Positions 12,262 to 24,766 of a stretch of 64,000 bases of DNA are shown here, in pieces. The notes below the pieces were generated by a model that was not told where the DNA came from, did not search any database, and saw only the letters and a list, made by a program, of their open reading frames with translations. Location: contig NW_020312785.1 in assembly GCF_003265705.1 (NCBI RefSeq), forward strand, positions 136,213,376 through 136,277,375, given 5' to 3'. This DNA comes from Callorhinus ursinus. Its lineage: Eukaryota; Chordata; Mammalia; Carnivora; Otariidae. Every line of letters starts with the position of its first letter. The stretch's first letter is position 1. Position numbers and translations under genes: made by a program.

Positions 12262-13050
12262 ATAGTAGTTTGGCAGCTCCTCAAAAACTTAATCATAGAG
12301 TTCCCATATGACCCAGCAGTTCTATTCCCACGTATATACCCTAGAGAATTGAAAGTAATTATTCACACAAAAACTTGTACACTAATGTTCATAGTAGTAT
12401 TCATTATTTCTAATAGCCAAAAAGTGAAGACAGCCCAATGTCCATCAACTGGTGAATGGATAAATGAAGTATGGTATATTCATACAGTGGAATATTTAGC
12501 CACAAAAAGGAATGAAGTACTGATACATCATGAGCCTTGAAAACATTACGCTAAGTAAAATAAGCCAGATGCATAAGGCCATGTATTGTAGGATTCTTTT
12601 TGTATGAAATGTTCAGAATAGACAAATCCTTACAGACAGAAAGTGGGGGACGCCTGGTGGCTCATTCAGTTAAATGTCTGCCTTTAGCTCAGGTCATGAT
12701 CCCAGGGTCCTGGGATTAAGTCCCACATCAGGCTTCTTGCTCAGTGAGGAGCCTGCTTCTCCCTCTGCCTGATGCTCCCCCCTCCTTCTGCTCTCTCTCT
12801 GACAAATAAATAAAAATATTTTTAAAAAGAGAGAGACAGAAAGTAGGGTTAGTGGTTACCAGGGGCTTGGGGAGTGGAAGAGTGACTGCTATTGGGTATG
12901 GGGTTTCTTTTGGGATAAGGAAATGTTCTGGAATTAGATAGTGGTGATAGATACACAACTTTGTGACTATAATAAAAAAAAACCACTCAATGGTACATTT
13001 AAAAGGGTGATTTTTATAGTATATGAATCATATCAATTAAATTCATATAT
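12262..13050 (+). mobile_element. L1M 3' end (ORF2 tail and 3'UTR), plus
   Basis: cccatatgacccagcagttc, then ccaatgtccatcaactg, gaatggataaatgaagtatgg and aggggcttggggagtgg are typical L1 ORF2 C-terminal and 3'UTR text in sense orientation. It is truncated at the 5' end and split by the CAN SINE at 12645-12833. Confidence 0.8.
12645..12833 (+). mobile_element. CAN SINE (SINEC), plus
   Basis: gggggacgcctggtggctcattcag head, CT-rich body, and gacaaataaataaaaat tail. Target duplication agacagaaagt is at 12634-12644 and 12834-12844. It is inserted in the L1M 3'UTR. Confidence 0.93.
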
Positions 13051-13089
13051 AGTCATTTTTATCATACTTTATTACAGTCACTACTGAAA

Positions 13090-13310
13090 TTATTAATATA
13101 TATTGAGTGCTTATTTTACACCACAAACTGTCCTCAGTTTTTTACATGTATTTAACTCTAATTTTCATAACTACACTGTGTGTAGTATATACCGTTACTG
13201 TCATTTTACAGATGAAGAAACAAGAAAGGATGTAATTTGCTCAAGATCATATGGGTGAAGCTTGAACTTACGGCTGCATAACCCATGATGCTAAAAATTA
13301 CTATAACTGT
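13090..13310 (-). repeat. MIR, minus
   Basis: attgagtgcttattttacacc, then cattttacagatgaagaaac and a diverged head is the reverse-complement layout of MIR. Confidence 0.65.
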
Positions 13311-13519
13311 GTGCCTACCATATAAATAAATACCTTACTGTTGAAATACATCAATCTGTGATATATTTCTACTCTGAACACACTGTAAACAGTCTTTGGG
13401 ATCCAGAAAGGAGAATGATAGATTCAACTATAAGTTTCAACAGGATTTTTTTTTTTAAATTAAATGGTAATGGGGGGAACTGTGAGGTTGTTTAAAAACT
13501 TTTGGGTCCTGAAAAAAAA

Positions 13520-13689
13520 TTTTTTCCCCAGAGATTTATGTATTTATTTTAGGGGGTGGCAGAGGGAGAGAGAGAATCTCAGGCTGACCCTCGGTCAAGC
13601 ACAGAGCTCAATCCAATGACCCCAGGATCACGACCTGCACCAAAATCAAGAGTAATATGCCCAACCAGCTGAGCCATGCAGGTGCCCCA
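13520..13689 (-). mobile_element. Diverged CAN SINE, minus
   Basis: Text runs from agatttatgtatttatttt through ccaggatcacgacctg to agctgagccatgcaggtgcccc. It is older and more mutated than neighbouring copies and antisense to STT3B. Confidence 0.75.
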
Positions 13690-14849
13690 GGTCTTGAAAA
13701 TTTAATGGTCAGGGGAATAGAGTGGGGAGCAGATTAAGGGATAGACTTGTTAAATGTCCTTGAATCAGGGAGAGGAGGAAGAGCCAAAGTAGTCAGAAGT
13801 AGCCAGATAAATACATTGTTAAAGAGGTCAAATGAAAGAATTTTCTACATAAAAGTTTAAAACATGAGCATTGTCCAATTCCCTTGAGTATTAGCACTGA
13901 GATCTAGTAGGGTGAGAATTAAGAAAAGACCTTGTATTTGATGAATAGGATTTCTCTGGTAACTTTACAAAAGTACTCAATACTGCTTTAGTTGGTTCTT
14001 GAAAATATTTCTTCTTTTCAGGGGGAGGAAAAATAAAATAGTTTGGGCATATTATATATATGTGTGAAGTTAGATTAGTGAATGCCTCAGGTAATTTCAT
14101 AGTATTCAAACTCTACACCACCTTCCTTGTTCCTTAATCGTTTATTCCATTCATATAACTAAGAGTATTTTAGGTGATTTTTATGCTCTTTCATAGTTTA
14201 CTTCTAAATAGATGGAAAGTGATGGTATAGAACAGTCAGTTCTCTTTCTTTATCCTAAATTTATCAAGATTTAAGTTCAGTTTAACCTAATGGTCCTGAA
14301 AAATATGAAAACATTATAAAGTATATATACAGGTTGTCCTCTGATTTTACCACATAACATCCTTTGTAGTTGTCTCTCCTTATGAGTAGAAGCATTTAGA
14401 TAAAGAAATAATGATTGATAAATGGCAAACTCATAACCATACGTTTGATTGGGTTCTCAGTATCAAATTAAATGAAGTAAAAATGAATCATTTGAAATAA
14501 TTATGAAAAATGGTTTTCCCTTTCAGTAAATTTTTTGCATGAGTATTTAGAATCTGTTGGTAAGCCAGGGAAAACTCAAGTTTGTTCATATGTGGAAAGG
14601 GGGGCACATGGAAGATAATGTGGTTGTATAGGGTAGGTGTGGCACAGGAGTGGGGGGATTTGGGGGGCTAAGGGATGAGAAAAGCCCCTACTACTTGAAA
14701 TTTGGGTGGGGTGGAGTTGTTTATATTTTGGACTTGGTGTATGTCACTATATTGAAATGTGAATTATACAAAATTATGTTACAAATAGGATTCTGATGTT
14801 TTAACAAGAAAAAAGAACACCCGTATCTTATTTTGCATTTATAGAAAGA

Positions 14850-15240
14850 CTGGTTTGCAGGTATCACATAACACTAATGGGATGTAAAATTATTTAACCT
14901 TTATAAAGTTTATCACACTTTTTATCATAAATTATTAAAGATATGAAGACATAGGGGTGTTCACTATGATGTAAGTTATAATTGTGAAAAGAGTTTAAAT
15001 GCCCAGATTTAAATTTTATTTTCTCCATTGGACATTTAAGTTACACTTAAATTGTAGTGTTGCCATATCATATGAAATATTATGGCATCATTAAAGTTGG
15101 TATTTGATGATATAGGAAAATGTTAATAAAAAGGAAGACAGTAAGGATTACTACTGATTCTTTTTCTTCATATTTTTCTCTGCTTTCCAGATTTTCTACA
15201 ATGAGCATGTACTGAATTCACAATAAATGAGACTTGCTTT
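14850..15240 (+). mobile_element. L1M 3' end, plus
   Basis: aatattatggcatcattaaag and cagattttctacaatgagcatgtact near 15189 are typical of old L1 3' ends. It is strongly diverged. Confidence 0.55.
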
Positions 15241-15413
15241 TTTATTTACAGGAATGTGAATTTTATCTCTGATGGTTTTTAAGGGTCTCATTAATTAGAA
15301 TAATAATTTAAGGAGAAGGAAGAAATTAGTTTCTAGTATTGATAAATGATTTTTAAATGTCACTGAGGAATTTGTTTATTGTCTGTTTAGTAAGCTCATT
15401 TGAGTAAGGAGAG

Positions 15414-15454
15414 TAACAGAATCACTTTTTTTTTTTTTAACAGAATCACTTTTT
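15414..15454. repeat. 17-bp duplication flanking a bare T run
   Basis: taacagaatcacttttt occurs at 15414-15430 and 15438-15454, separated only by seven T. It looks like either a slip duplication or a target duplication around a retroposed poly(A) tail with no body. Confidence 0.6.
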
Positions 15455-15627
15455 GTATTTAAACTGTATTCTTATGGTAATACTTACTGGTGGAACAATC
15501 ATATAAAGAGTTAAGTATTATAGAATACCATATACTTTAGTTCTGTACAAATTATTCTAGGATTGTAGAGTTTGTGAGTGAAGAAAGAGAATCCCGCTAT
15601 TAATATTAAGTGAATTAAAACTAGAAA

Positions 15628-15745
15628 AGCACCTGGCTGGCTCATTGCATGGAGCATGTAACTCTTGATCTCAGGGTCATGAGTTCAAGCTCCACATTAG
15701 GCATAGAGCTTACTTAAAAAAAAATTTTTCAATTAAAAAGTAAAA
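15628..15745 (+). mobile_element. Short tRNA-like CAN SINE (older type), plus
   Basis: gcacctggctggctcattgc, then gagcatgtaactcttgatctcag, ttcaagctccacattaggc and agcttacttaaaaaaaaa. It has the same short form as the element at 10168-10290. Confidence 0.8.
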
Positions 15746-16269
15746 CCAAAAAATAAAAATTTTAGGCATCATATTTATACTTGGCGTATATAAACAAAAT
15801 ATATCTAATGCTAAACAGCAGAAAAACTTAAAAGAAAAATTGCCTGTAAAAATTCTAGGATACAAAAGCTGGGAGCACTAAAATTTAGTTTGTCTAATTT
15901 TACCTTTTTTTGGAGGAAATTTAAGCAAATCGGTTCACTAGAGAATTAGATACTTAATAGATACTACGTTTTGTGCTAGCCGTCAGGATGCACAGATGAT
16001 CAAAAGATGGTCTTTTTCTAGGGAGCTTATATTATACAATGTAATTTCATTATTACAATGTAATTATAGCATATTAACAAAATGGAAATGGGAAGGAGTC
16101 TGTGAAAATCAGTTTTGACTTTTGAGTTTCAGGAAAGTCTTGTTAGGCTTTCCAACTGACTATGTCCTGTAAGTTTTAGAGATAAATCTTGATCTTGAGA
16201 GGAGAAAATAGTATAGAAACAGACTTACAGAGGGTTTGTGATGATATAACCATAAATGAGAGGTGCCAT

Positions 16270-16460
16270 AATGGGGTAAGAATATGAACTGCAGAGCCAA
16301 ATTAACAGGATTCAATTCCTGGTCTAGTCACTTACTAGTGGTGCAACTTCGGGCAGATTACTTACTTTCGTTATGCCTTAATGTCTTCATGAATCAAATG
16401 GAGATAATTCACACCTTGCAGAATTTTAAGGTTAAATGAAAAGTGTTATTTAAGTGTTTG
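16270..16460 (+). repeat. MIR, plus
   Basis: ttcaattcctggtctagtcacttactagtgg, then gggcagattactta and caaatggagataat follow the MIR core and 3' part. Confidence 0.7.
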
Positions 16461-16899
16461 CCTCTTGCTGTTGATGTTAAAATTATAAAGGAATAACTAG
16501 ACAGGAAGAAAGAGTTCCAGAGGCCGAGAGGTGATTATAAAGACTGAGGATGTCTAAAGATTGTTCCTTTTTTTTTTTTATGAAAATAAACTTTCACTAC
16601 AACTATTTTTGATTATGAGAAAAATAGAGGAATAACACTGGTCTGTTACATAAAGTACCAAATAGCAACTAAAACACTAATAATAGAGTGGTGTGCTTAT
16701 TTTTATTTATAATTTTAAAATTTAAGATAATGTATATAATTGAGAAAGTCAGATATTACTACAAGGCTTATAAGTAAAATCAACAGGTCTTTTTTTCCAT
16801 TTTCTGAATTGGCTCACTCCCAAAATTCTTATGTGAGACAGTCACTTTCAGTTCTTTCAGTGGTTTCTTTTGGTTTTTACCACTAATAAGCTTCTAAAG

Positions 16900-17665
16900 G
16901 GTTCCTATGATCAGTTCCAACGTGTGGAGGTGGTTTTCCCACACCATCAGACAGTTCTCTGACACCAGCAGAGTGTCCTACCACTCAACTCAATTCTGAT
17001 ACCATCTATCCTTAGGTAGCATCAGATGCCATAGGCTAAGGGTTCAGTCCCACAAGACTGGCCTCTGCTTTATATGCCAGTCACAAGTCCAGGTTTTGTT
17101 ACCTGTGCTTCTGACCATATGGCTGTGAATCAGAGGTTCCCATGATCCCCTCCTTGGTTTGACTAATTTACTAGAGTAATTATAAGATTACAGGTATATT
17201 ATAAAAGGATGTAATTCAGGAACAGCCAGATAGAAGAGATGCATTGGGCCAGGTATGGGGAAGGAGCATGGAACTTCCATGCTGTTGCTTCCATGCTCTT
17301 GCCAGGCACTCCACTTTCCCCAAATTCCACTTATTCAACCCGAAGCTCTTGAAACCCTGTCCTTTTGAGCTTTTATGGAGGTTTATTACATAGTCATGAT
17401 TGATTAAACCATTGGCCATTGGTAATTGAATTCAGTCTTAAACCTCTCACCCATCCCTGGAGGTCAGGGGGGTGGGATTGATATTCCAACCCACTAATCA
17501 TGTGGTTCCCTTTGGCAGCCAGTCTTTATCCTTATGTGAGATGCAAAAGTCACCTCAGAAACATAATAAAAGACACCTTAATCATTCTCATCACTTAGGA
17601 AATTCCAACGGTTTTAGGAGCTCTGTGCCAGGAACAGTGGATGAAGACCAAATATATATTTCTTC
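16900..17665 (+). mobile_element. Probable solo LTR of an endogenous retrovirus
   Basis: The 3' portion (aggagctctgtgccagg, then ccaaatatatatttctt and attataaa-like text) and an AATAAA near 17566 resemble a mammalian ERV LTR terminus. No viral coding sequence is seen on either side. The family and the 5' boundary are not determined, and the call rests on remembered LTR text. Confidence 0.45.
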
Positions 17666-17829
17666 TTATAAAACATAGTAGCACAACTTGAAACTCCTAT
17701 TTCTTGATTTTTATTTTCCAATATCTACCCTTTTAAGATTTAGCTACCATCATTAATTTCTACTTAGACACAAATACACTTTTCTATCCCTGCTCCTAAA
17801 TGCATTCTTGTTAAAAATAAAATCTGATA

Positions 17830-17951
17830 GGGCGCCTGGGTGGCTCAGATGGTTAAGCGTCTGCCTTCGGCTCAGGTCATGATCCCAGGGTCCTGGGATC
17901 GAGTCCCGCATCGGGTTCCCTGCTCGGCGGGGAGCCTGCTTCTCGCTCTGC

Positions 17952-17986
<35 letters not shown>

Positions 17987-18016
17987 GAATAAATAAATAA
18001 AATCTTTAAAAAAATA
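17830..18016 (+). mobile_element. Young CAN SINE (SINEC), plus
   Basis: This is a near-consensus copy. gggcgcctgggtggctcag contains an A-box-like tggctcagatgg; ggatcgagtccc is B-box-like, together forming an internal pol III promoter. A (TC)n run and aaataaataaaatcttt tail follow. The 15-bp target duplication aaataaaatctgata is at 17815-17829 and 18017-18031. Confidence 0.96.
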
Positions 18017-18031
18017 AAATAAAATCTGATA

Positions 18032-20196
18032 TCTGCTTAAATAGGGAAGACTACCAATTTTATTTTTTGAAATACATAGAATTCTTTGTTTTGGTAATGT
18101 CCGTTGAAAAACACTATGACAGGCTTTAATTTTGTTGGCTTAAGATCAGAAACAGCTCCCATTTGTTCACATGAAATTTAACAGGTAAAGTATTTATGAC
18201 ACTGACTCTTTATTATCTGTACTAATACTTATCTTTATTAACATATCCCATTCTAAGGCCTTAGGGGTATTATGAATCAAAGACTATAGGGCAGTAGCAT
18301 ACTGAGGTAGATGCATGGTAATTGATGGAATAGAAGAGAAGTGTCATTCCTGGTCTTGCACATAACTTCTTTTGTCTTACAGGGTAATTTTCCCAAGAAA
18401 TTAGAGTTACCTGCATTTTACAGTTAAATAAATGAAAACTCAGAGAAGAAAAAAATCACACCTAGACATAGAATAATTTTTTCTAAAATTACATCTCTAA
18501 ATCAGCTGAGAATTCAAAAAACAACATAAGAATTATGTTTCTTATACAGAAATAATTTTTTTAATTGCCAGTAACAGTTTATGGGCTAGAAATGCTAAAT
18601 ATCAAAGTGGTGTCTTTCCCTTTTGTGCTGATACACAGTTATAGGTAATAGAACATCTTTAAAACCTACTTTAAATAGTAACTTTTTTTATAAAATAATT
18701 GCTAAAAGGGATTCCGTATGTAAATAAACTAAAATCATGTTGGTAGTTTTGATCTGAGATACTGAAAGTAATAAAGTATAAAAGTTTTATATTTGTGGCA
18801 GATAAATTTTTACCACAATGAAAGATTACATTTATAGCCTATAAATAGATTTTTATAAGGATTGAATACCTCCATATAACACTGAAGCATGATTTTCCCA
18901 TGCTACCTAGAATGTTCAATTTGTCAGTGATGTTTTATCTTGAGTTAATTGGTTTGCCTTTCTTCTTTATTGTACCTTCAAGGGAACATGAGCCAAGAGC
19001 AGACAGACAAACAGGGACTACCATAATTGCCTAAATTTGGCAATTTGTCCCCCCCCCAAATTTTTGTACAAAGTGTTCATTTTAAAGTTCTATTGCAGTA
19101 TTAGTTCAATAAAGTGAGTTTTCCAGATGACTGTCCTGTAGTAGGCATTGAAACTAATTATTGGAGGAAAGGGACGGGGAAATTTTTCTTAGACTAGATT
19201 ATAATACCTAAGGATTCCTTTTACAACTTTTTCAGTGGGTACTTTAAAGGTTATTTGGGGGGAAATTTTATATCTAGGTGTGCACTTGAAGATCTGTTGC
19301 TTCTGCTATTTGTATTATTAATATTATTTAGTTTGCAAAGGATTAGTCTTCTACTGTCTTCTTATTTTAAGACCCAGGATATATAGAACAAGAGTCTTAC
19401 CTATGATTTAGCAGTAATCATTAGCTTAATCAAAAAGGTTTCTTCAGTGAATAGAAACAATGAATGTTCATGTTCTACAAACTAAACAGAAGCAGTGAAT
19501 CATTTTATACTCATCTAGAAGAATAGATCTGATATTTCCTTTAAGGATCTGTTCTTACTGAGAATCTTGTTTCATAGTCTGGAAGACTTGCTTTTGTGTA
19601 GTATAAATTAACAGATTCTTGGTGGTATTATATAAATGAATTTAGAAACCTAGTTAGCAATAGTAGTTGACATTAAGAGATACATTAAGAAGAACCTAAA
19701 CAAATTTAGTTTTTTAGTGATAACGTGATTTGTGACTCTGCATGGTTTAAATTCTTCATTTTGTTTGTTTTACTTAGTTTATGAGTGAATTAAGGTTGGT
19801 GATATTTGTCTCTTACTGCTTCTTTGCATATTAAGTTTAGTAACTAATTTTAGCTCTAAAGGAATTATTTATGTGGGAATATTATCTAATACTTCTAAAT
19901 TATATAAAAATTATATATATTTCATGAGTTCTTCATATGGTCTTTGAACACACTTTATTTTTTAATGTACTTTGGTAACTCATTAACCATTGCCAGAAAT
20001 TAAATGATTACTGCTTTCACGTGATAGAATAAAACTCAAACCCAGATGTTTGTTTATTTTCTGCTGTACTATCCTTGATGTTATTTAAGGTATCAGTATG
20101 AAATATACATGCTATTTTTAAAAGTTAAGTGTCTCTCAAGTGTTTTGAACAAGTCATTGCTGCTTTTTACAAATCGAGCTTATAAAATATCTGTTT
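18032..20196. other. Intron, no recognised feature
   Basis: AT-rich STT3B intron. A short C run is near 19049. I see no exon, RNA gene or clear repeat. Confidence 0.5.
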
Positions 20197-20210
20197 CAAA
20201 GATTCATTCT

Positions 20211-20418
20211 TGGGGCGCCTGAGTGGCTCAGTCGGTTAAGTGTCTGCCTTCCGTTCGGGTCATGATCCCAGAGTCCTGGGGTCAAGCCCTGAGTTGGGCT
20301 CCCTGCTCAGGGGGAGCCTGCTTCTCCCTCTTCCTCTCCCTCTCTGCCTCCAAGCTCGTGCTCTCGCTCGCTCTCACTATCACAAATAAATAAATAAAAT
20401 CTTGAAAAAAAAAACCCA
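20211..20418 (+). mobile_element. CAN SINE (SINEC), plus
   Basis: tggggcgcctgagtggctcag head, long CT body, aaataaataaataaaatcttg tail. A perfect 14-bp target duplication caaagattcattct is at 20197-20210 and 20419-20432. Confidence 0.96.
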
Positions 20419-20861
20419 CAAAGATTCATTCTCTCCATAATGATGGGCAGTGTTTTTGGAAAAGAAAAATTACTTTCCTTATTATATATGTTTGTTAATC
20501 ATTAAGAAGAAGAATTCATATTTTTATGTGGGTTTTTTTAAGCTTTAATTCATAGCATATAAGTTTCTTACCATTCTTCATCCTGCTTATTTACCCAGGA
20601 TTCGCAGTAACCAAGTAGTAGAGTATCTTTATGAAAAGGCTTCAGCAGTCTTACAGTCTTTTAATCATATTTGTTAATAATAAAACAAAATTGGTTGGAT
20701 TTTCAAATATTTCCTCACGGTGTTTCTTTTGGTTAATACTGTTTTGGTTGAGAGAGAAGAAGAATGGCAAAGGAATGTTTTGTTAGCCCTTTACATTAAA
20801 TATCAACCAGGAGATGAAGGAACTCAGAAATGCTACAGTGATGTAATGGTGGATCCTAGTT

Positions 20862-21268
20862 TTGTTTTGTTTTTATTATGTTAATCACCATACATTACAT
20901 CATTAGTTTTTGATGTAGTGTTCCATGATTCACTGTTTGCGTATAACACCCAGTGCTCCATTCAGTACGCGCCCTCTTTAATAAACATCACCAGGCCAAC
21001 CCATCCCCCCACCCCCCTCCCTTCTAGAACCCTCAGTTTCTCAGTCCATAGTCTCTCATGGTTCGTCTCCCCCTCCGATTTCCCCCCCTTCATTTTTCCC
21101 TTCCTGCTATCTTTTTTTTTTTTTTAACATAGAATGTATTATTTGTTTCAGAGGTACAGGTCTGTGATTCAACAGTCTTAGACAATTCACAGCGCTCACC
21201 ATAGCACATACCCTCCCCGATGTCTGTCACTCAGCCACCCCATCCCTCCCACCCCCCACCATTCCAGC
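20862..21268 (-). mobile_element. 5'-truncated carnivore L1 3' end, minus
   Basis: This is the reverse complement of the L1 3'UTR seen at 46980-47598 (shared attacatcattagtttttgatg, cacccagtgctcc and gtctctcatggttcg on this strand). The target duplication aatggtggatcctagtt, 17 bp, is perfect at 20845-20861 and 21269-21285. The CT-rich tract corresponds to the purine-rich 3'UTR of the sense element. Confidence 0.93.
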
Positions 21269-21285
21269 AATGGTGGATCCTAGTT

Positions 21286-23424
21286 AATGGAAATATATTA
21301 TTCACAAAACCTTTTCCAACTTCAAGTAAAAGGAAATACAACAGTATCTTATAAGTATAAAGAGTACCATCAACATAAGTCTTTGCTTTGTCAGGGAGAG
21401 GGTTCTTAAAGGTTATTTTGGGGAACAAAAGGAGCTTCTTGAAAACTTAAAATTTTAATGGAGCTTGAATCAGAAGTTTCAGTACCTTTTATTTTATAGA
21501 ACAACTCATTTGTATGCCTTAAGTCAAGGACGGTAGTTCTCTGTTTCATTTTGGCCTTGGCCCTACCTCATACATACTCTTGCATAAAAAATAAATTAAG
21601 GTATTTTAACAGTGAAAGATGTTTAGGCTCTGTTTAGAAGATTAGTATTTGACCCAAGTCAAAGAGATTTTCTTTGACTGGAAATAATCAAACAGAATAG
21701 TATACCTTATAAATATCTAATGGCAGTTTTTTTCTGGAATTCTTCAAATACATTGAGAATATCATGTGCAGTAGTGAATGCCAGTAACTGTGCTTCCACA
21801 GGATGGCAGTGTGGTAACATTTTCATGATGTAATAAATGATTTACAACATCTTTGGCGTTGTGCATTTTCTTAGAGTTCACTACTTTGATGGAAATCTTT
21901 GTTCTTCTAGTTTAAAGGGTAAAAAAAAGTAGGTTAACATGGATGGATAGAAAGTCGTGATAGATGTGGAGAGTAAGTAATTTGGTCAAGTTTCCTTGGA
22001 GAGTTCATAGGAAGAATTAGTGGGTAATGATGGCTATCTGTGGGTTTGTGGTGTTGAGGTCTTCTGAGAACATAAGAGAATGGTAGAGATGGTTTCCACT
22101 GCCTCTTCAGTGTTGATGTCAAGAAGAGATCTCTCCCTCCTTGAGTTTTTGTAGAGCCAGGCTTTTTCACTGATGTGACATGTACTTGCTTCATTGTGTT
22201 GTAGTTATGTACATCTCTGATTTTCCCAATTAGATGTCTAACTCTTAGAGGATGGAATTGATCTTAATAGCTTTTTTGTATTCTTAGAATGCCTTGACCA
22301 TAATGACATAAAGTTTATATTTGAATGAATTACTTAGGTAATTTTTAAACACACTGTTAGATGCTTTTGTACAAAGCCTGGAGGGAAATGTTTTCACTTT
22401 ATAGTGAAGATTTTGTTTATTTTTAAGAATTGAGAGTCACTTCACTATTTCTTTCCACCCAGGTATATCTAATTCTTATTTTCTGTGTTTTAAAAAACAT
22501 AGCTTTGTAAATGGAATTTAAATTGAGGTACAGAAATGCATATTTAATTTTACACAGAGTCAAGGAGAAGGACAATATTAAGCAAGATGAGTCTGTGATA
22601 TTTTATATTACCTGGCAAGTAGTCCTGACTTTTTTTAATAGAAATACTTGTCTGTGTGGTAAAAAGTGCTGTGAGGAGGAACATATATCCCCCTATGTAA
22701 ACATCACAGGATCAGTGATCCAAAAAATATAAAATTAGGGAAAACATGAATCCAGTTCTCTTAGAAGAAAATGGTGACTTTGGATTATTACATATATCAT
22801 TTACCAGCTTTGTATCATTGGTGCATATCTAATATGGATAAGGGCATTCAAAGGTAAAATACTGTTGAACTTACCTCTTTCTATTAATTCATTTTTTTTA
22901 TATTAACCTATGTTTACAAAGTAATACAAATTAAAGTCCCACCTGGTCTTTTATGTTTTCTGAGATTGAGGTTCTTTTTCTTGAACAACTCTCCATCATT
23001 CTTATTAAATAACTTGAATTCTAGTGCATCTTTTTCTATATGAAGAGCTTTTTCTTTAGCAATGACAGTGTCTGTGGAGTTGCATAAAACCACTGAATTG
23101 AGAATATTGTGAGGTTTATTCTTCTTTTTGAATAAGTCTGGAAATGAGCAGATCCCTGAGAGGAAACTTCGATAGTTCCCAAGCAAGTGATTGCTTAAGT
23201 TTTTACATTGCCAAGCATATAATAGTCCAGTTTGAAAAGAGAGAATATGAATATGTTTATGTGTGCTCACCATACATTTTAGTGATTATTTCTGGAAAAT
23301 GTGACTTAAAGAAGTAAATGGGCTAGAGACTTTCTACTTTCTATTTCTTTCTAAAACACAAAACATACTGCCTTTGCAATTAGAACAAACTAGTAACTCA
23401 TAGGAACAAATGAAGATTTGTGTT
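21286..23424. other. Intron, no recognised feature
   Basis: AT-rich intron without a repeat I can name. Open frames of up to about 120 codons on either strand have no family match. Confidence 0.5.
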
Positions 23425-23605
23425 CACCTTGCACTAGGATGGGGGGAATGGGGAGCAGCTGCTTAATGAGTGTGAGGTTTTCTTTTGGGGTGATGAAAAC
23501 ATTTTGGGACTAGAGAGCGGTGGTATTTGCATAACATTGTGAATGTACTAAATACCTCTAAAATGTTCACTTTTAAATGATTATACATAAATATCTCAAG
23601 TTTTT
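23425..23605 (+). mobile_element. L1M 3'UTR fragment, plus
   Basis: gggggaatggggagcagctg, then ttggggtgatgaaaacat and gcataacattgtgaatgtact match the 3'UTR shared by old L1 subfamilies. Confidence 0.7.
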
Positions 23606-24729
23606 TTAAAAAGGCTTTATTTTTTATTCATCATGTGCCATTTATCATATTTAATACAAATTCTGTGACAGTATTATAACATTCAGTGTTCATTAGTGTT
23701 TATAAGAAAAAGAAATCTAGCCTAAGAGGTGATGATGCTGTTTGGACATAAGTAGACTTAACCAAAAATACATAAATGACATAAGGTTTTCCCAGGCCTG
23801 GCCCTTTTAGTGTGCCTTTGTGTGTTCAGTATTTGTCTAGGGTTTGATTTCTCAGCAGTAGGTGTCTAGTAAGGCCTGTTGGTCATAGACTCTTAGGTTA
23901 TTATTGTAAGAGTGGGGGTCGATCTACAAATCTTTTTGTCCAAACCCCTCATTCTGTAGTGAGAAAACTGAAATTTTTTAAGTAGGTGTTCAAGATCAAG
24001 ATCACTTGTTTCCATTTTTTTCTGATTTCTGCCTCTTGATTCTTTGCCAGTGCATCTACACAACACTGATAGAAACACGCTGATACTAGAAATCCCATTA
24101 ACCAAACTGATTGACAGTTTAAGTCACATAATAAATTCTGATTTACTTAACTTTTATGCATTTGTGTTCAAGTACCTCACTGAGAATACTTCCATTCCAT
24201 AATTAATATTCCTGGAATGTTTTTGTAGTCTCCTCTAGACAACCAGTTCTCCATTATCTTGAGCATATTGGAAACCTTATTCACATTCACTGGTCCTTCC
24301 TATTAAATTTACTTGAGCTTCTTACTCTTTTCCTAACACTGTAGTCATCTCTAAGTCAACTTAACATTTGAACCATTAGCCCATGGTTTACCTTCCATAG
24401 ATGGATTTCTTTTGAAAGCAAATAAACATTCTTTCTCAGCTGAGTTGGGGGAAAGAGAAGTGTATGCTGAATGCTGTGCTACATACAGTGTAGAATATGG
24501 ATAGATACACTATAACAGTTCTCTTCCTAAATACACCACGGCCTTTTTTCCTAATAGAATAGTTTATTTGCCAACAACTATGGATTGTGTTTCATAAATA
24601 ATGTGAATAAGCTATTATAAACGGAATAATTTTCATGTTAACTTATTTGAGATGGGTTTTATCTTCATTTCTAAATAACTTCCAATTATAATGATTCCCA
24701 ATTCTAACTTTCTCTGTGATGAACTTAAA

Positions 24730-24766
24730 TCTCTCTGTGTCAAATAAATAAATAAAATCTTTAAAA
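24730..24766 (+). mobile_element. Orphan CAN SINE tail (37 bp)
   Basis: ctctctgtgtcaaataaataaat then aaaatctttaaaaa is exactly the 3' end of a CAN SINE with no head or body, an extreme 5' truncation or a deletion remnant. Confidence 0.7.

Noticed and set aside
22914..23273. Minus-strand open frame of 119 codons
   Set aside because: No recognisable domain, lysine- and leucine-rich by composition, within an STT3B intron, with no splice or promoter evidence.
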